A DNA stretch of 64,000 bases, from assembly GCA_963576785.1 (NCBI GenBank), contig OY756139.1:496001-560000 (forward strand), written 5' to 3'. Position 1 is the first letter of the stretch. Every line of letters starts with the position of its first letter. The position numbers were made by a program, and so were the translations under genes. Below, in pieces: positions 35,943 to 46,588 of this stretch. This DNA comes from Chlorophyllum brunneum (lineage: Eukaryota > Basidiomycota > Agaricomycetes > Agaricales > Agaricaceae). The notes beneath the pieces were generated by a model. The model searched no databases. It saw only the letters and a program-made list of their open reading frames with translations, and was not told where the DNA came from.

Positions 35943-37311
35943 TCAGATCCAACGTCTCCTAGAACGACGATGCTTTTCTTCAAGTGGCTCAATACACAAT
36001 ACCTTCGTTAGAGACCCGGCTCCAGGCTCCCGCGTCGGGTTCATACCGTCATCTCCCTGAGTCCAGTGTACTTTCAACCCCATCTCCGTGCTCCCCAACA
36101 CACGGCATCGCTCGACATTCTGGGTCCTTCCCATTCCGTACCTATGAGCCACATCCTTCATAACCGAAGGAACATATCTCTCCCCATACATCGCGACCCA
36201 AGGCTCAAGGTCGGCTGAGATGATTCCTGCTTTCACATTCATCCTCACCGCTTCCGCCTTTGTCACCAATTTCCAGACCAATTGTTGGATCTCCAAAATG
36301 TCTCCGCCCCATCCAGCACAGGACGAAATCTCCGAAACACACTTTGCTATCCAAATGGTATGACGCTGCAGTATTTCTTGTTCCGGTCCGTGTGGTAGTT
36401 GTCTGAAAGCGATTTGTCTCCATTTCCCTGCTACTGCTTGCGATTCTATGACCCATTGTAAGCACTCGGTATCGACGCAAGATATAAGCATCTGTACGCT
36501 CACCTTTGCTATGTATACGATCATAGAGCTGGTTCAGGCGATTGTTGAGCTCAGGCTTTCCAAGGTACCAGCATTCAATGAGCTCCACACAGCAACTTGC
36601 AAGGAAAATCTGAAGAACCGCCCGGACGAGGCCTTTATCCTCCAAACGGTTCCCAGAATTCCGAAACAAGAACAGGAAGCCCGGTCCCAGGATATTCGTG
36701 ATACTCTCCGAGATATCCGGGGACGGGTCGGTTCTTGTGACCGAAACTTGAACTGCAACGGAGGAAATGTGGGCGATTTGTTCGTTGAGTTCTTTTACCT
36801 GGTTCTGGACATCCTCGCAAGAAGCAGAAGAATGAGTCTCGACGATAGCATGCGCGCTATTCAACTCCTGCACCCTCGTCTCGAACAAGTCATCCTCCCA
36901 CTTCTCTGCATCATCTCGTGCCTTCAGTGACTCCAATCTTCTTCTCCTACGGTTGTTAAACTCGTTTAAATATGATTGTCTCGCTATGAGTTCTTCCCGC
37001 TCTGCCTTCAGCTTCTCCTGGAATTCGTCTTTGGCTTTCGGCTTTGGCTGATGGTCAAGAAGTTGGCGTGAACGCAATGGCATCTCCACTGCTGGTCCGC
37101 TCCTCTGAAGTCTCGACGAACTTCCGGTCACCATCCTAGGGACTGATTGACGAGAGGAAGTGTTAGATGATTCGGTAATACTGCTAGTCGCTTCCCGCGC
37201 CACGTGAGCCCCTGGTCTGTTGACAAGCACGTAACCTCCACTCCTACTCCTGACCTGGTTTCGCTGCCCTCCGCCGAGCATACACCCTGCTATCGTATGG
37301 AATTGTTCCAT
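35943..37311 (-). CDS. coiled-coil helical protein, family member 4 (cassette type B)
   Basis: Exons 37311-36504 and 36445-35943, with a 58-nt intron in phase 1; 436 aa. The N terminus is low-complexity. A basic coiled coil follows (EFQEKLKAEREELIARQSY), then KWEDDLFETRVQELNSAHA, VKELNEQIAHISSVAV and the helical block SCCVELIECWYLGKPE. After the intron: GKWRQIAF, CAGWGGDILEIQQLV, ISADLEPWVAMYGE and LGSTEMGLKVHW. It is most similar to 39284-40602 and more distantly like the type A members, with the intron at the equivalent place (after DRIHSK). Function unknown. Confidence 0.75.
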
Positions 37312-37623
37312 GGGCTGCAGTGGGATTGGAATGGGATGGTGACTGTTCGCCGCCTAGCTTCCGTTGGATTCATGAGGCCAGGCATGTGCCTGAGGCGTGA
37401 TCTGCCGTCCTAAGAATAGCTTTTTCGAACGAGTGAAGCTTTCAGATGCCGATGGCCTCTTCAAGTGCCAAACTACGAAAAAGTCTTCAGTGGGAAATTT
37501 TACCAAGCCTGGTTGCAGTTGCGATTATACCCCGACCCTTCCCTATCCTACCCGATGCATTAACCCGATCAAACAACCACAACTAATGTACAGCATCGTG
37601 CAAAAGGCCCAATTGGCCATCGG
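37312..37623. other. intergenic within coiled-coil cluster
   Basis: About 310 bp. No gene recognised. Confidence 0.5.
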
Positions 37624-38876
37624 CTAACTGATAATCTCTTTCAGGGTATCCTGGAGAACCACCTTTGGCTTCAAAATTGGTTCTCTGTCCTCGGCATCTC
37701 CATCTCGATTTTGTGGGTTGCCCACGGAGTATAGCCCCAAACTGAGCGAACAAGCGATGATACCTTTTGGAGCCTCGCCCTTTTCATCCTCATACTCCAG
37801 TTCGGCATGAAGGCCGGGGTTGTATCTCTCGCCCGAGCCGAAAAAGTAGGGCCGAATGTCCGTCGAGGTGATTTCCTCCCCTATCATCTTTCGGAATTTG
37901 AGGCACCGGTCCAGAAAGGGTTCAATACGCTGTTCGAATGCGTCGTAGATGTCGTTATAGCCTTCCCGATTGCGGATGTACCCACATAAGTAGGGTAAGT
38001 CGGCAAGGCTATTGAGGACTGGTCCTATTATCATTCCCCGGGTCTCTGAGGATATTTCGTTCGTAACCCCGTGAACCATTGAGCGCCATCTTCCTGCAAC
38101 GGCGTGGTCATCTAGATATATAGAAGTTAGTCACAGGTATCGAGATGGTTCACTAGGCACTTACTCTCTGATAAAATGCCCAAATACATGGTCTCCAAAT
38201 CCGAATTTACTTCCCCGCCGTAGCCCAAATCCTCTATCATCCATGCCCGGATTATCTGGAAGCAACACTGGACAAGGATTGATTGCCATCCTATCTGTAT
38301 TGCCAATGTATCCATAAGTGTTTTGGGCATAATTACATCCAACAACGCTCCCAAGCCCTGTATCCAAGGACTGCGCTCGAGGACAGCTGTTTGTACTGCC
38401 TCATTCAGGAGCTTCTTCTCCTCGACCTGGACTTTATCCGCAACAATAGACGTTAATTGGAAAATCTCCTCGTTCAGGGCTTCCATGGCCCGAATAACTT
38501 CAGCCTGGGATAGGCTATCGGCCGTGGATAGAAATCTTTGTGCGACAGCCAGCTCCTTTGTAATCTCCTTTAGCTGCTCGCGTTGGTTTTCTCTGTCACG
38601 AAGCTTCTGCTTCATTCTCTTTATGTCCTCCTCCAATTCTGCGGTCCTCTTTCCCAGCTCTTTATCAGCCTCGCGAAGCTGTTGGACCTGGGACTCCAGC
38701 CCTTTATTTGAATTAGACTCGAGGTCGTGTTCAAAGGAGGGCTTGTTGAGAGGCTTAGGGGTGGTTGGAGGGGGACATGACATTGTGCCCTGTCTGCTGT
38801 GTGTCCTGGGACCTGGCTCGGTAGGTGGAGGTCTTCCTCGGCCGCGCTGAAGAGGATATTGCCGCGAGTTTGACAT
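37624..38876 (-). CDS. coiled-coil helical protein, family member 5 (cassette type A)
   Basis: Exons 38876-38165 and 38111-37624, with a 53-nt intron in phase 1; 399 aa with the start at MSNSRQYPLQRG, chosen because it gives exactly the length of its sister at 34125. A Met six codons upstream (38894) is also in frame. It has a coiled coil (ESQVQQLREADKELGKRTAE), the near-identical block AQRFLSTADSLSQAEVIRA, NEEIFQLTSIVADKVQ, a helical domain, and a C-terminal domain with GRWRSMVHGV and DIRPYFFGSGERYNP. Function unknown. Confidence 0.78.
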
Positions 38877-38894
38877 GACGGGGTATGATGACAA

Positions 38895-39283
38895 GATTGA
38901 TCAGGCGGGGAGGGTAGGTTTTCATTCAAAGGGAGTCGCAGCACGTTTGAGAAGCATGCCCACGAACCATTATGGGCGTTCAATCCAGGATCTCGTGTTG
39001 ATGTCTTCTGTAACATCGAATCCGTTTGGGTCACAACGCTTACCATTACGATAGGGTACAGTCACAATGCGCAGTTCGTATAATAATAGCAGCTCACTGC
39101 TGGGTGGATGAAGAGAACCATGGAAGAGGGTGATAGGATGTTGTATGTAGTACATGTACCGATGGAAATAACCCATGCGTTGTCCGTAGTATGAGTGGCT
39201 TTGGATACCAGAAGCAAAAATCTCGAGATACAGAAAACATGTGTCAAATCACCACCTCTGACTATATACCTGAGGGTCCTTGT
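38895..39283. other. intergenic within coiled-coil cluster
   Basis: About 390 bp. Nothing recognised. Confidence 0.5.
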
Positions 39284-40602
39284 TCAGCGTCCTCTAGTAC
39301 GATACTGTCCCCCCAATGCCTCCACGAGTACCACCCTTGTCCGAGAATGTAGCTCTTTCAACTCTGAATCTATATCACCAGTAGGTCGGCATGCTCTCAG
39401 CCCGACCTCCGTGCTCCCCAAAACATGAGAACGCGCTACATCCCGGACTTGATGCAGCCCAAAATCGTCGCTCACGTTCTTCATGTTTGTGGGATCAAAC
39501 CTAGAGCTATAGGAAGCAACCCATGGCTGAAGGTCGGCGGATATAACACTCCCCTTCACGTTCGTCCTTATCGTTTCCGCCCCCTTCACCAAGACTTCTA
39601 CTCGCTGCTGAATTTCCTGAGTATCTCCTCCCCATCCCGCACAAGATGAAACCTCCAGAAGTCCTGACAATACCCCGGCCGTATATTTTCGTAAGGCCTC
39701 CTCGTCATCGGGTCCATCTCGTAGCTGGTTGAATGTGATTTGCCTCCATTTCCCAGCTACCCTTTGCTCCTCTTCAATCCACAGTAAGTCTTTGATAACG
39801 TAGTCAACACTGACCGCCACTCACCCTTACTGCGTATTCGATCGTAGAATTCGTTCAAGGGACCGTCAACCTTCGGTTCTCCAAGGTACCACGACTCGAT
39901 TAGTTTCACGCACGCTCGAGCCAGAAAGACTTGGAGGATAACTCGTACAAGCCCCTGATCGTCTAAGCGGTTCCAAGAATTTCCGAATGAAACCGGAAAC
40001 CCCTCGCCCAAGAGCGTTGCGATATTCTCCAAGCCACCCTGCCGAGTATCTCTCGTGATGGGCGTCCTGGCAGCAAGGGACGCAACAACACAAATTTCTT
40101 GGTTGAGTTGCTTCAATTGTTGCACAACGTCCTCGCCAGAAGTCGACCGCGTGTCGATGGTGGCTTGCGCATTATTCAGCTCCTTCAACCGCGTCTCATA
40201 TAATTCATCCTCCCATTTTCCTGCCTCGTCTTGTTGCCTCAGGGGCTCCAAGTCCGCCAACCTGCGACCAATTCTCCCGCTCGACCGAGTGTTGCCTTCT
40301 CGCAAACGCTCCCGTTCAAGATGTAATTCCTGCATGCGTTGGTCTCGAGGACTAATTTTGGATTTACGTCGTTCGCTTTGTCTTTGAACGACCATCTCCG
40401 CCGTCGTCGAGTCCTTCTTTTTGGACTTGAGTGGTATTCCAAATACGGACCGACGGTTCGCCGTGGACGATGGATTGACGACATTAGTGCCGTCTTTGTG
40501 TCTCCGTTGGTGGTTGTTTGCTATTTCTCCATCCCTATCCTTGTCTGATTTCTTGCTGGTGAGGAAGACACCGATATGCTTCAGGCCTTTGAGTTTGTCC
40601 AT
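39284..40602 (-). CDS. coiled-coil helical protein, family member 6 (cassette type B)
   Basis: Exons 40602-39825 and 39771-39284, with a 53-nt intron in phase 1 whose acceptor is TTGAAG; 421 aa. It starts MDKLKGLKHIGVFLTSKKSD, is basic at the N terminus, then has a coiled coil (QRMQELHLERERLREG), KWEDELYETRLKELNNAQA, QLKQLNQEICVVASLAA and ARACVKLIESWYLGEPK. After the intron come VAGKWRQITF, CAGWGGDTQEIQQRV and LGSTEVGLRA. It is the type B sister of 35943-37311. Function unknown. Confidence 0.76.
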
Positions 40603-41796
40603 GGGAATTGCAGCAAGGTGGAAGGAATGTAGTCAGTTGGAATGTAGTAATTTGGCGCTCATGCCTCGTTGCCCAAGGTCACTTCAGAAGCAGACTCACA
40701 GCGTTTGTGACATCAGCTGACCAGCCGATCATCGGGGTAGCGATCTTACCCAGTGAGGGGAGAAATTAGGTATGTGGAACCCTGATCATGGAAAGTGATA
40801 CAGACAGAATTCAAGTGTTCACCAGATACATGGTGGGATCTAGTTCCAGGAGGTATAAACCCTGGGAGTAGACGGAAGAAAAGACGTATCCGGCTCCCGA
40901 TAGCTGAGTATGGGTCTGTGATTCAGGGCGTAGGCCAGGCTGACATAGTAGTTATCGGGTAACATTGTCCCTCAGGTACTCGACGTAAGCCCCCGCAGAT
41001 CATAAGCTCGGACCTATGGAACGACCAAGTTAAATAGAAACATGTTGTTAGCCCACCTGCGATAGAAAGGACGAACATTGGCATGCCACGTTTGAAGAAA
41101 ATACCTCCTCTTGCCCTGGGGTTACTTCAAAGCTCAACCTTCACCACAAGGTGCGCACCAGCTACATGTAAGGATCCTTCCATCATAGCGCTCTGTGTCG
41201 CATGAACCCAACACGCAACATACAGCCTACCTTCTTCTGTACCACAACTCTACAATACTTCTCCTTCCTCCGATCAAATTACGACTGCACGTTGAGCGAG
41301 TGATCCAAAGGACAATGATGGTCGGAGGAACCGAGCATAAATCTAAACTTCGACTACAAAGTTCCTGTAAAGCTTCACCAAAAAAAAAAAGAAAGCTTCC
41401 CTCTATAAGAGTCACCATCTTCAAAACAAAGGCACAACGCCTTACGAAAAACGTGGGCTCTTCAGAAAATCCACCTCCATCTCATATTTGACAACGCGAT
41501 AGCCATCACGGAAGATTTCTCCCCATCAAATGAATAGCAACCACCCAAAAAACAATGTCAAAGGCTTATCATACTCCCAAACGCAGCCAACGAAAGCTCT
41601 AAATTCCAACCTACAAAAATTACACAAAAATCATTTTTCGTATTGCGGGGGTATCAATCCAGTAGTAAAAAAAACGCATGAATTGCATAAATCATCATCA
41701 TCAAAAAAAAAAAAAAATCCAAGAAAGAACGCATGAGGGTATATATACAATGCACTCCACTCCACCACCACCACCACTACCAAAAAATCCCTCCTC
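40603..41796. other. intergenic, 1.2 kb
   Basis: The upstream region of member 6 and the 3' flank of the dynein-tail gene. Searched by eye for further dynein exons on the minus strand; none seen. A poly-A run (about 41704-41717) is present. Confidence 0.5.
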
Positions 41797-44700
41797 TCAA
41801 AACCTCCTAGGCACACCAACCAATCCTTCAATACTCTGATGCTCAAGTTCATTCCTCGCCTTCAAAATCGCCGCATGCATCTCCTTCATCCCCACTCCCA
41901 ACTTTCCCCCAAACCTACTCAAAACATCCTTCTGCCACATATCATACTTCGCATTAACCCTACTCTGCACCTGATCATAATCAACCACACAAACCCCCCC
42001 AAACGATTTCGACGTCTCACTGGTATCAAACGTCGATCTCGCTTTCTTAATTTCGATGAGAAGTTGTTGCCAGTGGGAAAGTGAATCGCCTAGACGATTG
42101 AATACGTATTCGGGTTCGAGGTCCCAGAGGGATTGGAATTGAAGCCATTTGTTGACGTAGTCTTTGAGTTGTTGGACTTTGGCTTCGATTAGTTGGAATG
42201 GTTTTTCGAGTGTGTTGTCGGTGAATCGTGTAAGCTATGATAATAAAATGTCAATTCAACTCCCCTTGGCGCTGTGAAATAATAATAAAAAACATACGAG
42301 AGAAACATAAGTCAATTCCCCAACAGTCGCTTTCTGCATCTGCAACCCAATCTCATACCGCGAACTCTGTATCCTTCTTAACCGACAAACAACACCTACA
42401 ACCCTAAAATCAACACCACCCCACAAGAAAAAAAAAGAAAAACTCACCAAGCCAATCATGCAACTGCTTAATCCACGTCGCTCTCGCATACTCAATCGGA
42501 GGATCCAAAAATATAACCTGATTCTGAATCCGAATCTCATGCACAATCGGTTTCACAACCATATGCGTCTCCATAAACTACACACAAAAAAAAACAAACA
42601 CACTTGATCAACATCACATCCTCACTTTGAAAAAGGAACACACCTTTTCGTCTTTAACACCACCACCTTTCCCACCTCTCCTCTTCCCCATCATCGCATC
42701 CCTCATCAAATTCGAAACATTATCCATCCTCCTCCCCTCCCCATCCTCACTTTTATCAAACTCTAAACACCAAACTTGTATAATCGCCACCAAACGTTGA
42801 AGTAAGATCCCTTCGATCCGTTTATCAACCTCCGCTACCCAATTTTCTAGATTTGCGTAGCCTTCCAGATTCAATTTGTCAATCTACGTTCATGGGTTAG
42901 TTGGGGGGGAGGGGTTAGGGGATGGGAAGAGAAACATACAGCAGCTTGAATCTTCCCCAACAACTCTTCAAAAGCTTCACTCGTATACGAACACACAGCC
43001 AAATCCTCCACATTCCTCAACATATCCTTATACAAATCAATCACATTATTCGTCTTGTCCTACACCCAGTGTCAATAAGTCGTAAATCAATAGAGAAAAT
43101 GATGACGCACCTGAAGAACCGAAACGACACTAGCAAACTCCCTCACAAACTGAATATGCCTATTATCTCTCGCATCGGTACTAGGCATATATCTAGCCGT
43201 ATCATACTGATTCACGAAATGATCCCATCGAATATTCATCCCTATCCAAACACATCAACAACCCATCTCTTCCTCTCCCTCCAAAAAAAAAACCAAAAAA
43301 ACGCACCTTTAGTCACCATCCTCTGAACTTCATTCCTATACTCCGCAACCAACCACTCAATCCCCCTATTCCTCTCCACCAATTCCAACGTCTGACCATA
43401 AGTCCTAACAGTCTCCATCAAACTAACCGCATGTGGATAAACCCTCTTCGCATCCTTCGCCATATTCGTCATCGCATGCGGTACCGAAAACCCTAACCAA
43501 AGCAGATTCCGAACTTCTTTGAAAAGAGTGATAACTTGAGGATCAAAGTTGACTGCTAATTGAAGTTGCCATCCACCAATTCCTGTCCCTGTTCCTGTTC
43601 CAGTTGCTCCAGTTGCTGTTGTTGTTGTCGTTGATGTTCCGCCACCACTGCTACCGCCGAATCCAACACCAATACCACTCCCACCTCCAGGACCAGAACC
43701 AGCATTCCTAATCCTCAAAATCTCAAACAACCTCCCATCAACCCCCATATTCCTCCTATTAATATCATGCATCCAAGCCTCAAAAACCACCTTCGTATCC
43801 AACTTTTTCCGAAAAGCCATACTCTCCTGTTGAAGTTTCTGTCCCTCCGCATACAATTCCCATCCCTTCCCGAGCACATCTTCAACTCTCTTCATATACG
43901 TATGAAGTTGTCTATCAATCTGTTTCGCCCAAATTATCGCTCCGGCTATAGGTGGTATATCACGCATTTGCGACATATGGTATGATTCGGATTGACGATA
44001 TTGGGTTTTGAATTTGTGGTGGAGGTGTTGGATGTCTTCTTTTACGGAATCGATGAGTTGGGTTTGATATTCTTGAATTGCGCCGCGAATCTATTACACG
44101 ATCAGTATAAAAGTAGGAAGAAGGGTAAGAGTTGCACCTTTGGGCGAACGAATAAGGCGTTGAATTTCGAAAAGACTCTAAACATCTCGTTCGCATTGCG
44201 TGCTGTCCCTAGTCGATCTCTCAACCTCGCAATAATCTGATTCTCGACTCTTGACACGCGTTCATTATACGCATTCTCCGCCGTTACCCAAATCTCCTGT
44301 CCCTCTACACAAAATCAATAACCAGGTTTCGCGTGGGCAATGTCATCATACTCACCGACAGAAACATCCAACACATCAATCCGCTTAACAACTTCATAAG
44401 CCTCTTTGACCTCTTCCTCCATATCCATTCCACCCATCTCAACCGCAACACCGGCTCCAACAACCATAATACCCCCTCCTCCAGTCGTCCCACCCAAACC
44501 TCTGGTGGGTCCAGTCATAACAGCCAACTGTTCATGCTGTTTCCTCCAATCCCTCAAATACCTACACCTCTCTTGCAACTTTCCATGCGCAGCAACAATC
44601 TTAATCGGTATAAACTTTTCCGATCTTCTTCTCGTAACTTCCCTAGCGACATTCGTAAACTCTTTCATCAAATCATCCCACGTTCGAAAGATATTCATCG

Positions 44701-46077
44701 TTTGACCTAGGAGACGTTCGAATGTGTCGTAGGGTGTATATGCTAGTCGATGTGAAGTCAAGATGCGGAGTAGTTGATCGTTAAAGTCTCGTGAGATTGC
44801 TTCGACAAGTGGAAGTGCCCGACGAATCGGATAAGGTGATAGTTTTAGCTTGCGATTGATATGACCAAAGATGAGATGTAAACTTTCTTGAACTTTGTCC
44901 AAGTCCGTAGCGGAGAGAAGTTCATTTAGAGGGAAATCCTTCATGAGTTGGTTATACTTGTGTACTAGATCCGTGGCATCTTTGAGGCCCGTATCGGCCA
45001 TAAAACTGACAGTAGCGTGGAATCGTTTAGCGTTCCGGAGACAATCCATGACGACGTTGACTTCTTCGGAACGTAGTTGGGCTTCGATACCTTCCAAGGC
45101 GCGTTCGAGGGATAACCAGAAATTGATTTCTTGTGAAGCGGTACCGGAGGATACGTCTCGCGTGAGTTTCGTTACCGCCTGGATGGATTTGATCCAGGAA
45201 TTTACATGTGCGTGGAGGGTGTTGAGAAAGGTCGAGTCGTTGAGGAGTTTTGGAGGGATGTGGGAGATGTTTGGACGGACGTTGGCGGCTTGAGCCTGTG
45301 ATACCTGATAAGCAAAGAAACGGGAAAAAGGATTGACTGTTACCTGTTCGACTGCGCGTTGGATGACGGGGTGGATGATAAGATGGGTTTCGGGGATTTC
45401 GACATTTTGCTGGAGGTGAAGAAGGGATAATTCCAGTTCGGCAAACTTTTTCTTGGTCATGGGTATACCTAGTTATACATTAAGCTTTCTGAATTAAGTT
45501 GGCAGCGGGATGCGTACCCATTTTGGTGTCTCCCCCATCTTTACCTCCTCCGCGTGATCCGACAAAAGCATCGAACCAGGGCTTGACACCACAGCTGACG
45601 ACGGCATGTAGACTCTCATAGGGCGTCTCATCGCCTGCAAAGAGATTGAGAAAGTGGAGTTGGGTGGCGAGGGGTACGAGGGGATCGAGAGTGGGACTGC
45701 GTTTGATAAGAGCAAGAGTGGTGAGGTGGGAGGGATGGTATGTGAGATGGGGTGTGAGCAGGTACGAATACGTCGGCAGCGACTCGTCTACAGGCCATCT
45801 CAGCACGCATCCACTGTTGGCCAGCACAACACGCACCGTCAGACTCTTCTTTCGCTTTTACGACGTATATCACACCGCCCGACTCGTTTGCAAAGCGCGA
45901 CACGCGTTCATCAAATTCATCATCAAACAGCGTATCCAGGTCCGCAAGGTCGGCCCCAATAAGCGGAGGAAGCAGTGCCAGGAGATATTTGCGGAAAATA
46001 GTTGGGTCGTATGAGGCTGAGGATTCGGCAGCAGCAGGTCCCCCAGCATCGCCATTGACATGCGCTGTCGTGTCCAT
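41797..46077 (-). CDS. cytoplasmic dynein heavy chain, tail only (DHC_N1 region)
   Basis: Twelve exons: 46077-45837, 45787-45518, 45468-45344, 45295-44356, 44304-44138, 44090-43307, 43241-43111, 43059-42940, 42883-42644, 42577-42448, 42395-42298, 42234-41797. All introns are GT-AG with consistent phases; 1227 aa. Family-specific runs include [119 protein letters not shown] and [16 protein letters not shown]. These are the N-terminal tail that dimerises and binds intermediate chains. The frame ends at LVGVPRRF with TGA, before the linker and the AAA+ motor (full chains exceed 4000 aa). The coding sequence up to that point shows no damage. The 48-nt intron 45296-45343 is in frame and could be read through. 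A low-complexity Gly/Thr insert lies in exon 6. Confidence 0.88.
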
Positions 46078-46588
46078 TGTGGAAAGGCTGTGTTGGTGAG
46101 CAGCAATATGCGCGTCGGGGGCGCTGTCGGTGCAGGAGAACGAGTGCTGCTCGTTGTTTGTGTCGTCGAGGTCGAGGTCTGCTCGCCGTTCTTGTCGTCG
46201 TCGTTTGGTCCTGGGGTGTGACAGTCACGTGGGGTGATGAGTGTCCATACAGGGCCATTGCTGTTCTTCGTCTTCCATCATAGCCTATTATACACCCCAA
46301 CACCCGGTATAGTCTAAATTACACCCAGTCCAACAACCATCTACATGTGTTATAAACGTGGTGCACCGCTTTATCGCAACATAGCCACTTTGCACAGGAT
46401 TGCACAGTTCTTCCATACACACATGCTGTTAACCTCGTCTGTATATATAAGTAGGCTGGTACCGGACTCTCCCTTACGGACAGGGTCTAGTCAAATCATT
46501 ACAGCATCCCCAGCCTTGCAGTCCCTTAAAACGAAGCTGTGGTCACCACACACCCAGCCCAGACCCAGAACCAGTCCCACACGCAAAC
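46078..46588. promoter_or_regulatory. divergent promoter region, dynein tail / Hsp70-like gene
   Basis: 510 bp between two divergent starts. TATATATAAG at about 46441-46450 lies about 140 bp upstream of the Hsp70-like ATG and could be its TATA box. No other site is claimed. Confidence 0.4.

Noticed and set aside
45296..45343. Extra 16 residues in the dynein tail
   Set aside because: The stretch is an in-frame 48-nt GT-AG intron; removing it joins RAVEQ to AQAANV as in the family.
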